64,000 nucleotides of DNA from Microbacterium sp. MYb54 (GCF_002979515.1 NZ_PCPA01000016.1:1-64000); one strand, 5' to 3'. Counted from the first letter of the stretch, positions 29,404 to 38,979 are shown. Made by a program: numbers and translations. The notes: generated from the sequence alone by a model not told the origin.

Positions 29404-29949
29404 TCAGGCGGTCTGACCGGAGTGCTTCCCCTCGCCGATCTCCTCGACGAGTTTCGCGTTGAACGCGGGCAGATCGTCTGGTGTGCGGCTGGACACGAGG
29501 CCGTCATCGACGACGACCTCTTCATCCACCCAGGTCGCGCCCGCATTGCGCAGGTCGGTGGTCAGGCTCGGATAACTGGTGAGCGTGCGTCCGTCGACGA
29601 CGTCGGCCTCGATGAGGATCCAGGCACCGTGGCAGATCACACCGACGGGCTTGTGCTGTTCGAAGAAGGCGCGAGCGAAGACTATGGATGCCTTGTCGAG
29701 GCGCAGATGATCCGCGTTGACGACGCCGCCCGGAAGCACCAACGCGTCGAACTGGTCAGCCGTCGTGTCGGAGGCCAACAGATCGACGGCCTGCTCGTGG
29801 CCGTTCTTGCCCGTGATGGCCGCGCCGGCCGGGGCGATCATGGTGGCGCTCGCACCCTGGGCGGTCACAGCTTCCCAGGGGCTGGTGAGCTCGCTGTCCT
29901 CGAATCCGTCCGTCGCCAGGAATGCCACTCGGTTTCCGGTGAGAGCCAT
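29404..29949 (-). CDS. DJ-1/PfpI-family type 1 glutamine amidotransferase-like protein
   Basis: A 181 aa protein. The nucleophile elbow is GVICHGAWIL (the Cys at about residue 111), preceded by DALVLPGGVVNAD and followed by LTSYPSLTTDLRNAGATWVDEEVVVDDGLVSSRTPDDL. This is the YhbO/PfpI subgroup, linked in other bacteria to carbonyl-stress or deglycase activity, which is disputed. A single-gene unit, convergent with the CGNR gene (9 bases apart). Confidence 0.88.
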   Translation of the reverse strand: MALTGNRVAFLATDGFEDSELTSPWEAVTAQGASATMIAPAGAAITGKNGHEQAVDLLASDTTADQFDALVLPGGVVNADHLRLDKASIVFARAFFEQHKPVGVICHGAWILIEADVVDGRTLTSYPSLTTDLRNAGATWVDEEVVVDDGLVSSRTPDDLPAFNAKLVEEIGEGKHSGQTA

Positions 29950-30162
29950 CGTTCGTCCTTTCGTGGAGAGTCGCCCGCTGTGCGGGGGTGACTCGACACT
30001 CTCCCGAGCCGTGCCGGGTGTGAAGGGGGTGGCCGATGCGAGGCGCCGGTGGTACAGGGACGAGCCGGTGGGACAGGAGAGAAGACCCGAAACCTGGTGC
30101 CGAACGCCAGCAGGTGGGTCCGCTGCGCCCCTGCCATGGCTGACGAGATGCTGCCTATGCGG

Positions 30163-30235
30163 TGGGCCCCGTGGGGCTCGAACCCACGACCCGCGGATTA
30201 AAAGTCCGATGCTCTGCCAACTGAGCTAGAGGCCC
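30163..30235 (-). tRNA. tRNA-Lys (TTT)
   Basis: A 73-base cloverleaf on the minus strand. The acceptor GGGCCTC pairs with GGGGCCC using one G-U pair, discriminator A. The anticodon loop CTTTTAA reads TTT, decoding AAA and AAG. A -10 TAGACT lies about 10 bases upstream (30244-30249, minus). CCA is not encoded. The 213 bases between the PfpI gene and this tRNA show no further feature. Confidence 0.95.
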
Positions 30236-30262
30236 CTCATCAAAGTCTAGTGCGCACGACGA

Positions 30263-30297
30263 GGGGCCGTCGGCGACACAGCACCGCCGACGGCCCC
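30263..30297 (-). terminator. Terminator downstream of the fasciclin gene
   Basis: A perfect 13-base stem, GGGGCCGTCGGCG with CGCCGACGGCCCC, around a 9-base loop. It lies about 70 bases past the fasciclin stop and just before the tRNA-Lys promoter. Confidence 0.75.
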
Positions 30298-30369
30298 AAT
30301 CCTTCCCGGAGTTCCTCCCCCTGCCTCCGAGAAGGGCGTGTGCCGGGTCCTCCACCCGGCAGTCCCGGC

Positions 30370-31026
30370 TTAGGATGCCGGGGGCATCAGGACCGAGTCG
30401 ATCAGGTACACGGTCGCGTTCGCGGTCTGGACTCCACCGCAGATGACGCTGGCGCCGTTGACCTTCAGGTCGTCGCCGCTGCCGGTGACCTCGAGGTCGG
30501 CACCCTGCACGGTCGTGTGCATGCCGTCGATGTCAGCGGGCTCGATCTGGCCGGGGACCACGTGGTACGTCAGGATCGAGCTCAGCGTGGCGCTGTCGGT
30601 CTTGAGCGCCTCGATGGTCGCGGGGTCGATCTTCGCGAAGGCGTCATCCACCGGTGCGAAGACGGTGAACTCGCTGCCGTTGAGCGTGTCGACCAGGTCG
30701 ACGTCGGGGTTGAGCTTTCCGCTCACTGCCGCGACCAGCGTGGTCAGCAGCGGGTTGTTCGATGCGGCGACCGCCACCGGGTCCTGGGACATGCCCTGGA
30801 CGGATCCTGCGCCGTCCGGCACGGCGTCGGCGTATGCCGCGCAGCCGGGGCCGACGAGGTTGGCCGCCGGGTCCATCTCCGTGGGCGTCGACTCCGACGT
30901 CTCCGGAGCCTTGGGCTCGGTCGACTCGTCCGCAGTGGTGCTGCCCATGGAACAGGCGGAGAGCAGGAATGCGCTCGCCAGGCCGAGGGTGATTGCCGCG
31001 GTGACCTTCTTCTTGGTGCTGAACAT
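30370..31026 (-). CDS. Fasciclin-domain (FAS1) lipoprotein, MPT83-like
   Basis: About 218 aa. The signal peptide ends at a lipobox LLSAC (Cys near residue 23), then an acidic linker and one FAS1 domain. The domain contains [39 protein letters not shown] and [13 protein letters not shown]1 proteins mediate adhesion; mycobacterial MPT70/MPT83 are the named relatives and are SigK targets. The ATG at 31026 follows GAAGGAG. It is divergent from dipZ, and a SigK-like promoter precedes it. An upstream in-frame extension is not supported. Confidence 0.9.
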   Translation of the reverse strand: MFSTKKKVTAAITLGLASAFLLSACSMGSTTADESTEPKAPETSESTPTEMDPAANLVGPGCAAYADAVPDGAGSVQGMSQDPVAVAASNNPLLTTLVAAVSGKLNPDVDLVDTLNGSEFTVFAPVDDAFAKIDPATIEALKTDSATLSSILTYHVVPGQIEPADIDGMHTTVQGADLEVTGSGDDLKVNGASVICGGVQTANATVYLIDSVLMPPAS

Positions 31027-31076
31027 GTCGAGCTCCTTCAGAACTGAGCCACGGCCTCTCCGTGGCGTCGACATCT

Positions 31077-31103
31077 GTTCGGAGCACTCCCGGGATCGGA
31101 TGG
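31077..31103 (-). promoter_or_regulatory. SigK-type promoter of the fasciclin gene
   Basis: Read on the minus strand, CCATCC (31103-31098) and CCGAAC (31082-31077) are separated by 15 bases, about 50 bases before the ATG. The published mycobacterial SigK consensus, from memory, is CCATCC then CCGAAT. The dipZ promoter has the same spacing and shares GAT just after the -35 and CGAACAG at the -10. Confidence 0.7.
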
Positions 31104-31137
31104 AAGGAATCTGAGAAATCTTCCGGACGGGTCGATC

Positions 31138-31164
31138 CAATCCGATGACGAGGGTGGAGCGAAC
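31138..31164 (+). promoter_or_regulatory. SigK-type promoter of dipZ-sigK-rskA
   Basis: CAATCC (31138-31143) and GCGAAC (31159-31164) are 15 bases apart and 25 bases before the dipZ ATG. Aligned with the divergent fasciclin promoter, it gives C(C/A)ATCCGAT-N12-(C/G)CGAACAG. If right, SigK drives its own operon. Confidence 0.7.
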
Positions 31165-31189
31165 AGTTCCTGACAGAAGTGGGGACCTC

Positions 31190-32902
31190 ATGGACCTGAT
31201 CATCATCGGCCTGCTCGGCGGGCTCATCACGGGCATCTCGCCGTGCATCCTGCCCGTCCTGCCCGTGATCTTCCTCACCGGAGGCGCGCAGTCCGCGAGG
31301 TACGAAGACGAAGTGGTGCCGGCACGACGCAGCAGGCCCTACTTCGTGATCGCGGGTCTGGTGCTGAGCTTCACGCTCGTGACGCTGGGCGGCTCGCTGC
31401 TGCTCGGATTGCTGAACCTGCCGCAGGACATCATCCGCTGGGTCGGCATCGCGGTGCTGATCATCATCGGCGTCGGCCTCATCGTGCCGCGCTTCCAGCA
31501 CATCCTCGAACGTCCCTTCCAGAGGTTCGGGCAGCGCGAGGTGAAGAACCGCGGGAGCGGCTTCGGCGTCGGTCTCGCACTCGGCGCGGTGTTCGTTCCG
31601 TGTGCAGGTCCTGTGCTGGCCGCGATCATCGTCGCCGGGTCCACCGGACAGATCGGCGTCGGCACTGTACTGCTCACGGTCTCGTTCTCGATCGGCGTCG
31701 CCGTGCCGCTGCTGATCTTCGCGCTCGCCGGGCGCAGCGTCGTGGAGCGCATCCGCTCGTTCCGGTCGAAGGAGCGAGGGCTGCGCATCGCTGCAGGCAT
31801 CGCCATGATCGCGCTCGCCGTCGGGCTGGTCTTCAACGTGCCGCAGACCCTGCAGCGGCTGCTGCCCGACTACACGGCGCCGCTGCAGGAGCAGATCGCA
31901 GACTCCGACCAGGTGCAGGACGCGCTCGACCTCGGTGGGCTGGTCAATGACGAGAACAAGGACCTCGACAAATGCACGAACGGTGCGGAGCAACTCGAAT
32001 CGTGCGGCACCGCGCCTTCGATCAAGGGCATCCAGGAGTGGCTCAACACCCCGAACGGCGAGGCCATCGACCTGAAGGACCTACGGGGCCAGGTGGTGTT
32101 GATCGACTTCTGGGCCTACTCGTGCATCAACTGCCAGCGATCTCTTCCCCATGTCGTCGCCTGGGACAAGGCTTACCGTGACGCGGGTCTCGATGTGATC
32201 GGCATTCATTCTCCGGAGTACGCGTTCGAGAAGGATCCCGGCAATGTGGCGGCAGGAGCCCGCGACTTCGGTATCGATTACCCCGTCGCACTCGACAACA
32301 ACCTGTCGACGTGGACGAACTACCGGAACCGCTACTGGCCGGCCCACTATCTGATCGACGCCGAGGGCACTGTGCGTCACATCTCGTTCGGCGAGGGCAA
32401 CTACGCCGCCACCGAGTCCATGATCCGCGAGCTGTTGAAGGACGCGGACCCGTCGGTGAAGCTGCCTGCTGCGACGGATGTCGAAGATGACACACCCGAC
32501 GTGGGATCGACCACACGGGAGACGTTCCTCGGGTCCTCCAAGGACGTGAACTACGGCGGAGACGGCGAATACCGTAAGGGGACGAGCACCTACGCGCTCC
32601 CGAAGGACCAGCCGGCCGACAGCTTCGCGCTCGACGGCGACTGGAAGATCGAGACGCAGTTCGCGACGCCCGACGGCGACAAGGGGAGGATCAACCTCGA
32701 ATATCACGCGGCGGAGGTCCGGGTGGTGGTCGCAGGGTCGGGCGACATCGTGGTGCGACGCGATGACGGGTCTACGGAGACCATCGCGATCGACGGCACG
32801 CCCCGCTCCTACGAGCTCCTCAAACAGGGCGACATCGCAGAAGGCGCTCTCGACATCGAGGTGCCCGCCGGCGTCGAGGTCTATTCCTTCACATTCGGGT
32901 GA
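31190..32902 (+). CDS. dipZ: DipZ-like membrane protein: CcdA domain fused to thioredoxin domain
   Basis: A 570 aa protein that likely carries reductant across the membrane to extracytoplasmic thiols. The N-terminal CcdA part has about six helices with the paired cysteines in [11 protein letters not shown] (C19) and [10 protein letters not shown] thioredoxin-like domain carries the redox pair in [12 protein letters not shown], then [17 protein letters not shown]-terminal beta-rich domain closes the protein (from about residue 430). The ATG at 31190 is preferred; the frame upstream overlaps the promoter. It precedes sigK by 31 bases, so it is probably cotranscribed. Confidence 0.92.
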   Translation: MDLIIIGLLGGLITGISPCILPVLPVIFLTGGAQSARYEDEVVPARRSRPYFVIAGLVLSFTLVTLGGSLLLGLLNLPQDIIRWVGIAVLIIIGVGLIVPRFQHILERPFQRFGQREVKNRGSGFGVGLALGAVFVPCAGPVLAAIIVAGSTGQIGVGTVLLTVSFSIGVAVPLLIFALAGRSVVERIRSFRSKERGLRIAAGIAMIALAVGLVFNVPQTLQRLLPDYTAPLQEQIADSDQVQDALDLGGLVNDENKDLDKCTNGAEQLESCGTAPSIKGIQEWLNTPNGEAIDLKDLRGQVVLIDFWAYSCINCQRSLPHVVAWDKAYRDAGLDVIGIHSPEYAFEKDPGNVAAGARDFGIDYPVALDNNLSTWTNYRNRYWPAHYLIDAEGTVRHISFGEGNYAATESMIRELLKDADPSVKLPAATDVEDDTPDVGSTTRETFLGSSKDVNYGGDGEYRKGTSTYALPKDQPADSFALDGDWKIETQFATPDGDKGRINLEYHAAEVRVVVAGSGDIVVRRDDGSTETIAIDGTPRSYELLKQGDIAEGALDIEVPAGVEVYSFTFG

Positions 32903-32933
32903 CGTCTGCACGTGATCGGGGAGGAGATGCGGC

Positions 32934-33533
32934 ATGCTGGTGGAGATGGTCATCGATGGGTTTGACGTTCCAGAGGACGGGGCGACGCAGGATGCTGTCG
33001 CCGACCTCCTCGTCCGCGTCGCCTCCGGTGATCAGGTTGCCTTCGCGGCGCTCTACGACACCCTCTCCTCCCGGGTGTTCGGCCTCATCCTCCGGGTGCT
33101 GGTCAACCGTGCCCAGAGCGAAGAGGTGCTCCAGGAGGTCTTTCTCGAGATCTGGCAATCCGCTTCGCGCTTCGCTCCGAACAGAGGTCAGGGACGAGCG
33201 TGGATCATGACGATCGCTCATCGCCGGGCCATCGATCGGGTGCGAGCATCGCAGTCGAGCGCTGACCGAGACGTGAGAGCAGGCTTCAAGGACATCGGCG
33301 TCGCGCACGACAGTGTCGCGGAACAGGTCGAATTGGGGATCGAGGGAGGGAAGGTCGTGCAAGCGCTCTCGGGGCTTCCCGAGGCGCAGCGCGAAGCACT
33401 CGTCCTCGCGTACTACGGCGGTTACAGTCAGAACGAGATCGCGGCCCTCGTGGGAGCGCCGCTGGGGACTATCAAGACACGGATGCGAGACGGGCTCACC
33501 CGTCTGCGCACGGCGATGGGGGTGACGGCATGA
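32934..33533 (+). CDS. sigK: ECF sigma factor of the SigK type
   Basis: A 199 aa ECF sigma factor. Region 2 contains AFAALYDTLSSRVFGLILRVL, EEVLQEVFLEIWQSASRF and RAWIMTIAHRRAIDRVR. Region 4 contains LPEAQREALVLAYYGGYSQNEIAALVGAPLGTIKTRM. In mycobacteria SigK controls MPT70/MPT83 and dipZ and is held by membrane-bound RskA. The same set adjoins it here. It overlaps rskA by 4 bases. The start could be 32934 or a nearby in-frame ATG (32946). Confidence 0.9.
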   Translation: MLVEMVIDGFDVPEDGATQDAVADLLVRVASGDQVAFAALYDTLSSRVFGLILRVLVNRAQSEEVLQEVFLEIWQSASRFAPNRGQGRAWIMTIAHRRAIDRVRASQSSADRDVRAGFKDIGVAHDSVAEQVELGIEGGKVVQALSGLPEAQREALVLAYYGGYSQNEIAALVGAPLGTIKTRMRDGLTRLRTAMGVTA

Positions 33534-34324
33534 ACGAGAAGGAGTTCGCGGAGCTCGCGGCAGGTGCCGCGCTGAACTCGCTCTCCGCAGAAGACGAGCG
33601 CCGCTATCGTGCGGCCCTCGCCGCGCATCCGCAGTGGCAGACCGTGATCGAGACGGATGCGGCCGCGGCAGCGCTGCTCGCCGATCCGATCGAGCCCGTG
33701 GTCGCTCCGGCGCACATCCGTTCCGCACTGCTCGCGCAGATCGCCGGCACGCCTCAGGATGGCAGCGAGGGCACCGATGGCATCGCCGGGGCGGAGGCTT
33801 CTTCGGTCGACGAGAGCCAGGCCGTCTCGAGCCACTCCGAGCCCGAATCCACTCCGAAGCCGAAGCAGCGCCGTTGGGCGCGCACCGTCTTCGCCCTCGC
33901 GGCATGCCTGGCCGTGCTGGTCGGTGTCGGAATCGGTGCCGTCGCCCTGAACCAACAGCTGAATCGTCCCGCGAGCGTGGTCGCCCTGCAGGAGATCGAA
34001 GCAGCGGGAGATGCTGCACAGGCAACTGTCGCTCTCGACGGAGGAACGGCTACGGCGCACTGGTCTCCTTCGACAGGCAAGGTCGTACTGGTCGCCGACG
34101 GCATCCCGAGCCCGGGTGAGGGCGAGACCTATGAACTCTGGTTCGTGCGGGGAGACACCCCGGTCTCTGCAGGCGTCTTCGACGTCGATGGGGGAGACGC
34201 GACCGCGCTGCTCGCCGGCGACATGCAGGCCGGTGACGCGATCGCGGTGACCGTCGAGCAGGCCGGCGGATCCCCGACGGGACAGCCCACCTCCGATCCG
34301 GTCATCGTCATCCCCACGGCGTGA
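33530..34324 (+). CDS. rskA: Membrane anti-sigma factor (RskA family)
   Basis: A 264 aa single-pass protein. The N-terminal cytoplasmic domain begins NEKEFAELAAGAALNSLSAEDERRY, the sigma-binding part. The transmembrane helix is at about residues 122-142 (TVFALAACLAVLVGVGIGAVAL). The extracytoplasmic RskA C-domain has SPSTGKVVLVADGIPSPGEGETYELWFV. Release of SigK by regulated proteolysis is known for RskA. It overlaps sigK by ATGA, the usual arrangement for a sigma/anti-sigma pair. Confidence 0.9.
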   Translation: MNEKEFAELAAGAALNSLSAEDERRYRAALAAHPQWQTVIETDAAAAALLADPIEPVVAPAHIRSALLAQIAGTPQDGSEGTDGIAGAEASSVDESQAVSSHSEPESTPKPKQRRWARTVFALAACLAVLVGVGIGAVALNQQLNRPASVVALQEIEAAGDAAQATVALDGGTATAHWSPSTGKVVLVADGIPSPGEGETYELWFVRGDTPVSAGVFDVDGGDATALLAGDMQAGDAIAVTVEQAGGSPTGQPTSDPVIVIPTA

Positions 34325-34353
34325 GCGTCACGGATCGCGCGTAGCCTGGTGTG

Positions 34354-34983
34354 ATGCCCGAGCAGTACCACCGACCTGTGCGCCGTCCGACGAGTGCCTT
34401 CGACAACATCGTGGGATCGCATGATCCTGCCGAGGAGACGCGTATCGCGCATGCGACAGCATCCGCCCTGCTCGCTCGCGTCCGCGCCGACGAGAGCGGA
34501 GCGAGTGCCGAGCGGCTCGTGGCCTTCACCTCCGAGCACGGGATCGACGAGATCGCCGAGCTGTGGTCGAAGGCGCCCTCGCGCACGCTGCCCGGTGCAC
34601 TCTGGCGCCTCTACGTGCTGCAGCTCGCGATCCATGGTGATCCGCACACGGCCGCGCTGTTGTACGACCGGGGGCGCGTCGAGTTGAGGTCGGCGGATGC
34701 GGTCATCGCCGGGGCACCTGTGCCCGCGAGCCCGGACGAACTCGTCGCGCTCATCGACACGATCCTGCGCGGTGCTTTCCGCGGTGACTTCGCCGTGGCG
34801 CTCGACCGGGCCGCCGCATTCTGCCGCGTGCAGGCTTCGGGGGCGACTCACACCGCTGACGACTACGAGTTGACCGAACCCGCGCGAGCCAGCGAGCTGA
34901 CGACGAGGGCGCTGCGACTGAGCAGCTACGGGCAAGACCTCGCGGCCGCTGCCGTGCTCTGGCGGACGGACGCCCTGTCCTGA
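34354..34983 (+). CDS. Conserved hypothetical protein, unrecognised
   Basis: A 209 aa, mostly helical, soluble protein. It begins PEQYHRPVRRPTSAFDNIVGSHDPAEETRIAHATASALL, with the helices quoted only as a guide to the N-terminus. No catalytic motif or membrane helix is visible. The ATG lies exactly 6 bases after TAGCCT (34342-34347), so it has a leaderless promoter of its own despite sitting 29 bases after rskA. I do not recognise the family. A structured sequence follows. Confidence 0.75.
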   Translation: MPEQYHRPVRRPTSAFDNIVGSHDPAEETRIAHATASALLARVRADESGASAERLVAFTSEHGIDEIAELWSKAPSRTLPGALWRLYVLQLAIHGDPHTAALLYDRGRVELRSADAVIAGAPVPASPDELVALIDTILRGAFRGDFAVALDRAAAFCRVQASGATHTADDYELTEPARASELTTRALRLSSYGQDLAAAAVLWRTDALS

Positions 34984-35023
34984 GCCTGCGGGCCGTCGTG
35001 GGTATCGCCCGAGCATGAGAAGA

Positions 35024-35099
35024 CCGGGCCGCAAAAACGCCTCACGGCGGAAGGCCGCTCAAAGCGGCAAAAAATGGAGCCCGGGGTTATGCGGCCCGG
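35024..35099. ncRNA. Candidate structured RNA, family not recognised
   Basis: An outer perfect 10-base stem, CCGGGCCGCA (35024-35033) with TGCGGCCCGG (35090-35099), encloses two hairpins. These are CGCC-tcac-GGCG (35038-35049) and GCCGC-tcaaa-GCGGC (35054-35068). An A6 run and GGAGCCCGGGG follow. A multibranch fold with A-rich linkers is unusual between genes of such high GC. The strand is uncertain. It lies between the gene at 34354 and the pabC promoter, and could be a small RNA or an attenuator. Confidence 0.45.
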
Positions 35100-35155
35100 C
35101 CGTTCAATTGTAACGCGATGCGGCCGTGGGTATTCCCGCCCTCTAGGCTCGGATC

Positions 35156-36040
35156 ATGACCCGGCGCTTTGCCCTGATGATCGATCCTGTCGCTGCCGAC
35201 GAGCAGCGCACCGACTACGGCGACACCTTCACGCAGGTGGATGCGGCGGCCCCGGCGCTCAGTGTCGGCGAGTTGAGCACGCAGCGCGGCGACGGGGTGT
35301 TCGAATCGATCGGCGTGGTCGACGCACACGCGCAGGAGGTCGTCGCGCACCTCGAACGGCTCGCGCACTCGGCTCGGCTCTGCGACCTGCCGGCTCCTAA
35401 TCTCGTGCAGTGGCGTCAGGCTGTCGATCGGGCGGCAGAGCAGCTCGGTGCGGGCGAGTCCGTGATCAAGCTCATCCTCAGCCGTGGCGTCGAGCACGGG
35501 CCCACCCCGACCGCGTGGGTGACGGCGGCACCGGCATCCGACTTCTCGGCAGTTCGCGAAAACGGGGTGCGCGTCGTCACCCTCGACAGGGGGTACGACC
35601 TGGGTGCGGCCGAGCGGGCACCGTGGCTGCTGCTGGGGGCGAAGACCCTGTCGTATGCCGTGAACATGGCCGCGCTGCGCGAGGCGCACCGCCGTGGGGC
35701 GGACGACGCGATCTTCCTCTCGAGCGACGGCTTCGTGTTGGAGGCGCCGACGGCATCGCTGATCCTCCGCTTCGGCGACCGTTTCGTCACACCGGCACCG
35801 AACGGCGGCATCCTGCACGGCACGACGCAGCTCAGCGTGTACGAACACCTCGCCGCCCGGGGTTTCGAGGTGGGCTACGACCGAATCCCGGCGACGGATC
35901 TTGCCCGCGCGGATGCGGCCTGGCTGGTGTCGAGTGTCCGCCTCGCCGCGGCGATCACCGCCCTCGACGGTGTCTCCCTCCCGGTCGACCACACCCTCAC
36001 GGCCGACCTGAACCGCTACCTGCTCTCACCCCGCGACTGA
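35156..36040 (+). CDS. pabC: Aminodeoxychorismate lyase (class IV aminotransferase fold)
   Basis: Converts 4-amino-4-deoxychorismate to p-aminobenzoate and pyruvate for folate synthesis, using PLP. The product is 294 aa. Class IV features are RGDGVFESIGVVDAHAQ near residues 42-58, the PLP-lysine region LLLGAKTLSYAVNMAALR, and FLSSDGFVLEAPTASLIL and GGILHGTTQLSVYEH. A branched-chain or D-amino-acid aminotransferase of the same fold is the alternative. The ATG is exactly 6 bases after TAGGCT (35144-35149). It ends in a strong terminator facing pstB. Confidence 0.82.
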   Translation: MTRRFALMIDPVAADEQRTDYGDTFTQVDAAAPALSVGELSTQRGDGVFESIGVVDAHAQEVVAHLERLAHSARLCDLPAPNLVQWRQAVDRAAEQLGAGESVIKLILSRGVEHGPTPTAWVTAAPASDFSAVRENGVRVVTLDRGYDLGAAERAPWLLLGAKTLSYAVNMAALREAHRRGADDAIFLSSDGFVLEAPTASLILRFGDRFVTPAPNGGILHGTTQLSVYEHLAARGFEVGYDRIPATDLARADAAWLVSSVRLAAAITALDGVSLPVDHTLTADLNRYLLSPRD

Positions 36041-36064
36041 GGCCTCGACGCCGCCGACACGCGA

Positions 36065-36098
36065 AGCGGGCCCGGGAACCGAAGTTCCCGGGCCCGCT
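36065..36098 (+). terminator. Bidirectional terminator between pabC and pstB
   Basis: A perfect 15-base stem, AGCGGGCCCGGGAAC with GTTCCCGGGCCCGCT, and a CGAA tetraloop. It serves two convergent transcripts. Confidence 0.85.
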
Positions 36099-36114
36099 CC
36101 TCGTGCGCTTCAGA

Positions 36115-36894
36115 TCAACCGAAGCGGCCGGAGACGTAGTCCTCAGTGGCCTGCACGGAAGGCGTGGTGAAGATCGAGGTCGTGTCGTCGTACTCGATGA
36201 GCTTGCCAGGCTTGCCGGTGCCTGCGATGTTGAAGAACGCGGTCTTGTCGGACACGCGGCTCGCCTGCTGCATGTTGTGCGTCACGATCACGATGGTGAA
36301 CTCGTTCTTGAGCTCGCCGATCAGCTCCTCGATCGCATAGGTCGAGATGGGGTCGAGGGCGGAGCACGGCTCGTCCATCAGCAGCACCTGGGGCGACACG
36401 GCGATGGCGCGGGCGATGCACAGACGCTGCTGCTGGCCGCCGGAGAGACCGGAGCCCGGCTTGTCGAGACGGTCCTTGACCTCGTTCCACAGGTTCGCGC
36501 CGGTGAGCGACTTCTCGACGAGGGCGTCCTGATCGCTCTTGGACATGCGGCTGTTGTTGAGCTTCACGCCCGCGAGGACGTTCTCCTTGATCGACATCGT
36601 GGGGAACGGGTTCGGGCGCTGGAACACCATGCCCACCTGGCGGCGCACGAGCACGGGGTCGATGCCGGGGCCGTAGAGGTCCTTGCCGTCGAGCAGCACC
36701 TCTCCCTCGACGCGGGCGCCGGGGATGACCTCGTGCATGCGGTTGAGCGTGCGCAGGAACGTGGACTTGCCGCAGCCGGAGGGGCCGATGAACGCGGTGA
36801 CGCTGCGCGGCTGGATGTCGAGGGAGACGCCCTCCACTGCGAGGAAGTCGCTGTAGTAGACGTTCAGGTCGTTGACTTCAATGCTCTTGGACAC
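36115..36894 (-). CDS. pstB: Phosphate ABC transporter ATPase
   Basis: The 259 aa nucleotide-binding subunit of the high-affinity phosphate importer. Walker A is [12 protein letters not shown] (about residues 33-44), the signature is [14 protein letters not shown], Walker B is [13 protein letters not shown], and the switch His lies in [11 protein letters not shown]. It is the last gene of pstSCAB, 29 bases after pstA, and acts on the inner membrane face with PstA/PstC. Confidence 0.97.
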   Translation of the reverse strand: MSKSIEVNDLNVYYSDFLAVEGVSLDIQPRSVTAFIGPSGCGKSTFLRTLNRMHEVIPGARVEGEVLLDGKDLYGPGIDPVLVRRQVGMVFQRPNPFPTMSIKENVLAGVKLNNSRMSKSDQDALVEKSLTGANLWNEVKDRLDKPGSGLSGGQQQRLCIARAIAVSPQVLLMDEPCSALDPISTYAIEELIGELKNEFTIVIVTHNMQQASRVSDKTAFFNIAGTGKPGKLIEYDDTTSIFTTPSVQATEDYVSGRFG

Positions 36895-36923
36895 TGCAGT
36901 TCCTTGCTTGTCGGATCGAGGGC

Positions 36924-38027
36924 TCAGCGGCCGGACTTGGGGGCGAAGATCTTCGCGACGAGCCGCGCGATCAGGTTGAGCAGCATGACGATGATGATGA
37001 GTGTCAGGGCGGCGGCCCAGGCCCGTTCCACGTACGCCTCAGCGGGGATGCCCTGGTACGCGTACTGAGAGTAGGTGAACACCGGGAGGGTCTGCATGCG
37101 TCCGCTGAACAGGTTGTAGTTCATGGCGTCGGTGAATCCCGCCGTGAGAAGCAGTGGCGCCGTCTCGCCGATCACGCGGGAGATGGCGAGCATCACGCCC
37201 GTCGTGATTCCGGCGATGGAGGTGGGAAGGACCACCTTGACGATCGTGAGCCACTTCGGCACCCCGAGCGCGTAAGCCGCTTCGCGCAGCTCGTTGGGCA
37301 CGAGGCGCAGCATCTCCTCGGTGGAGCGCACGACGACCGGGATCATGAGAACAGCCAGGGCCACGGAGCCTGCGATGCCCATCCGCACGCCCGGGCCGAA
37401 GATCAGTGCGAACACGGCGTAGGCGAACAGGCCGGCGACGATCGAGGGGATCCCCGTCATCACGTCGACGAGGAAGGTGATGGTGCGGGCCATGCGCCCG
37501 CCCTTGCCGTACTCGACCAGGTAGACGGCGGTCATCAGGCCGATCGGGATGGAGATGACCGCTGCGGCGAGGGTGACCAGGAGTGTGCCGATGATGGCGT
37601 GCAGTGCGCCGCCGCCTTCGCCGAGCACTCCGCGCATCGATGACGAGAAGAAGAGTCCGTCGAAGCGGGCCAGGCCGTTGGCGACCACGGTGACCGCGAC
37701 GGAGACCAGCGGCACCATCGCGATCGCGAACGCCGAGGTGACGATTCCGGTGATCAGGCGGTCGAGCGCCTTGCGGGGGCTCTCGATGATGCGTGACATC
37801 ACGTAGATGAGCACGAGGTAGATGATGGCCCCGAAGACGACGGAGCCGGCGATGTTGAGGTCGGAGCCGCTGGCGAGCGCCGTGATGGCGAAAGGCGTGA
37901 ATCCGATGAGGAGAGAGAGGCCGAGAAGAGCCCAGGGCGACCAGCGGGGGAGGTGTCCCGAGCTGAGCGAGAGGCTGGAAGGAGCCGCGCTCGCCGTGCG
38001 AGCGGATTCAGGGGCGGTAACGGTCAT
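36924..38027 (-). CDS. pstA: Phosphate ABC transporter permease PstA
   Basis: A 367 aa permease with an N-terminal extension and two extra helices before the six-helix MetI-like core. The coupling region resembles [35 protein letters not shown]. It pairs with PstC to form the channel. The stop of pstC is 1 base before the pstA start, so the two are tightly coupled. Confidence 0.95.
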   Translation of the reverse strand: MTVTAPESARTASAAPSSLSLSSGHLPRWSPWALLGLSLLIGFTPFAITALASGSDLNIAGSVVFGAIIYLVLIYVMSRIIESPRKALDRLITGIVTSAFAIAMVPLVSVAVTVVANGLARFDGLFFSSSMRGVLGEGGGALHAIIGTLLVTLAAAVISIPIGLMTAVYLVEYGKGGRMARTITFLVDVMTGIPSIVAGLFAYAVFALIFGPGVRMGIAGSVALAVLMIPVVVRSTEEMLRLVPNELREAAYALGVPKWLTIVKVVLPTSIAGITTGVMLAISRVIGETAPLLLTAGFTDAMNYNLFSGRMQTLPVFTYSQYAYQGIPAEAYVERAWAAALTLIIIVMLLNLIARLVAKIFAPKSGR

Positions 38028-38028
38028 G

Positions 38029-38979
38029 TCAGTTCGCTCCCGAGAATTCCTTGCGGCGGTTCACGAACCAGCGTGCGAGAGCGTTCACCACGAACGTCAC
38101 GACGAACAGGATCAGACCGGTCGCGATGAGGATGTTGATGTTGACCTGGTACGCCTCGGGGAACGTCAGCGCGATGTTCGCCGCGATCGTGGAGGGGTTC
38201 GTGGAGGTGAGCAGCTCGAACGTGACGGCCTTGCTCACCGACAGCACCATCGCGACGGCCATGGTCTCACCGAGCGCGCGGCCGAGGCCGAGCATGGAGG
38301 CGGAGACGATGCCGGAGCGGCCGAAGGGCAGTACGGCCATCCGCACCATCTCCCAACGGGTGGCACCGAGTGCGAGGGCGGCCTCTTCGTGGAGGCGGGG
38401 GGTCTGCAGGAAGATCTCGCGGCAGATGGCGGTGATGATCGGGACGACCATGACCGCGAGCACCATGGCGGCGGTGAGGATCGTGCGCCCGGTCGGCGAG
38501 ACGACACCGCCGAAGAAGGGGATCCAGCCGGCGTTCGTGTTCAGCCAGACGTAGATGGGCTGAACAGCGGGGGCGAGGACCAGGATGCCCCAGAGGCCGA
38601 ACACGACCGAGGGGACGGCGGCGAGCAGGTCGACGACATACCCGAGGCCCTGGGCGAGGCGCCGCGGCGCGTAGTGCGTGATGAACAGCGCCACGCCGAG
38701 CGACAGCGGCACGGCCAGGAGGAGAGCCAGGAAGGCCGCCCAGACGGTGCCGAAGAGGAGGGGGCCGACGTAATCCCAGAAGTTCGTCTTGAGGAGCGAG
38801 GCATCCTCGGCCGTGGCGGTGAAAGCCGGGACCGACTGCACGATGAGGAAGATCGCGACCGCGGCCAGCGTGATCATGATCATGGATCCGGCGGCGACCG
38901 CCGTTCCGGAGAACCAGAGGTCACCGGCGCGCTTCTTCGCGACGATGCGCGTCGACGCCGGCGAGGTCGTGGCTGTCAT
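38029..38979 (-). CDS. pstC: Phosphate ABC transporter permease PstC
   Basis: A 316 aa permease with about six helices. The MetI-like loop EEAALALGATRWEMVRMAVLPFGRSGIVSA contacts the ATPase; the stretch is given to locate it near residue 215. The N-terminal helix AAGSMIMITLAAVAIFLIVQ is visible. It is separated from pstS by a 93-base gap with a 17-base-pair hairpin. Confidence 0.95.
   Translation of the reverse strand: MTATTSPASTRIVAKKRAGDLWFSGTAVAAGSMIMITLAAVAIFLIVQSVPAFTATAEDASLLKTNFWDYVGPLLFGTVWAAFLALLLAVPLSLGVALFITHYAPRRLAQGLGYVVDLLAAVPSVVFGLWGILVLAPAVQPIYVWLNTNAGWIPFFGGVVSPTGRTILTAAMVLAVMVVPIITAICREIFLQTPRLHEEAALALGATRWEMVRMAVLPFGRSGIVSASMLGLGRALGETMAVAMVLSVSKAVTFELLTSTNPSTIAANIALTFPEAYQVNINILIATGLILFVVTFVVNALARWFVNRRKEFSGAN

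Noticed and set aside
34351..34983. Possible RNA polymerase beta-subunit fragment
   Set aside because: I recall some annotations giving this family such a name, but no polymerase motif is visible. It is left as hypothetical.
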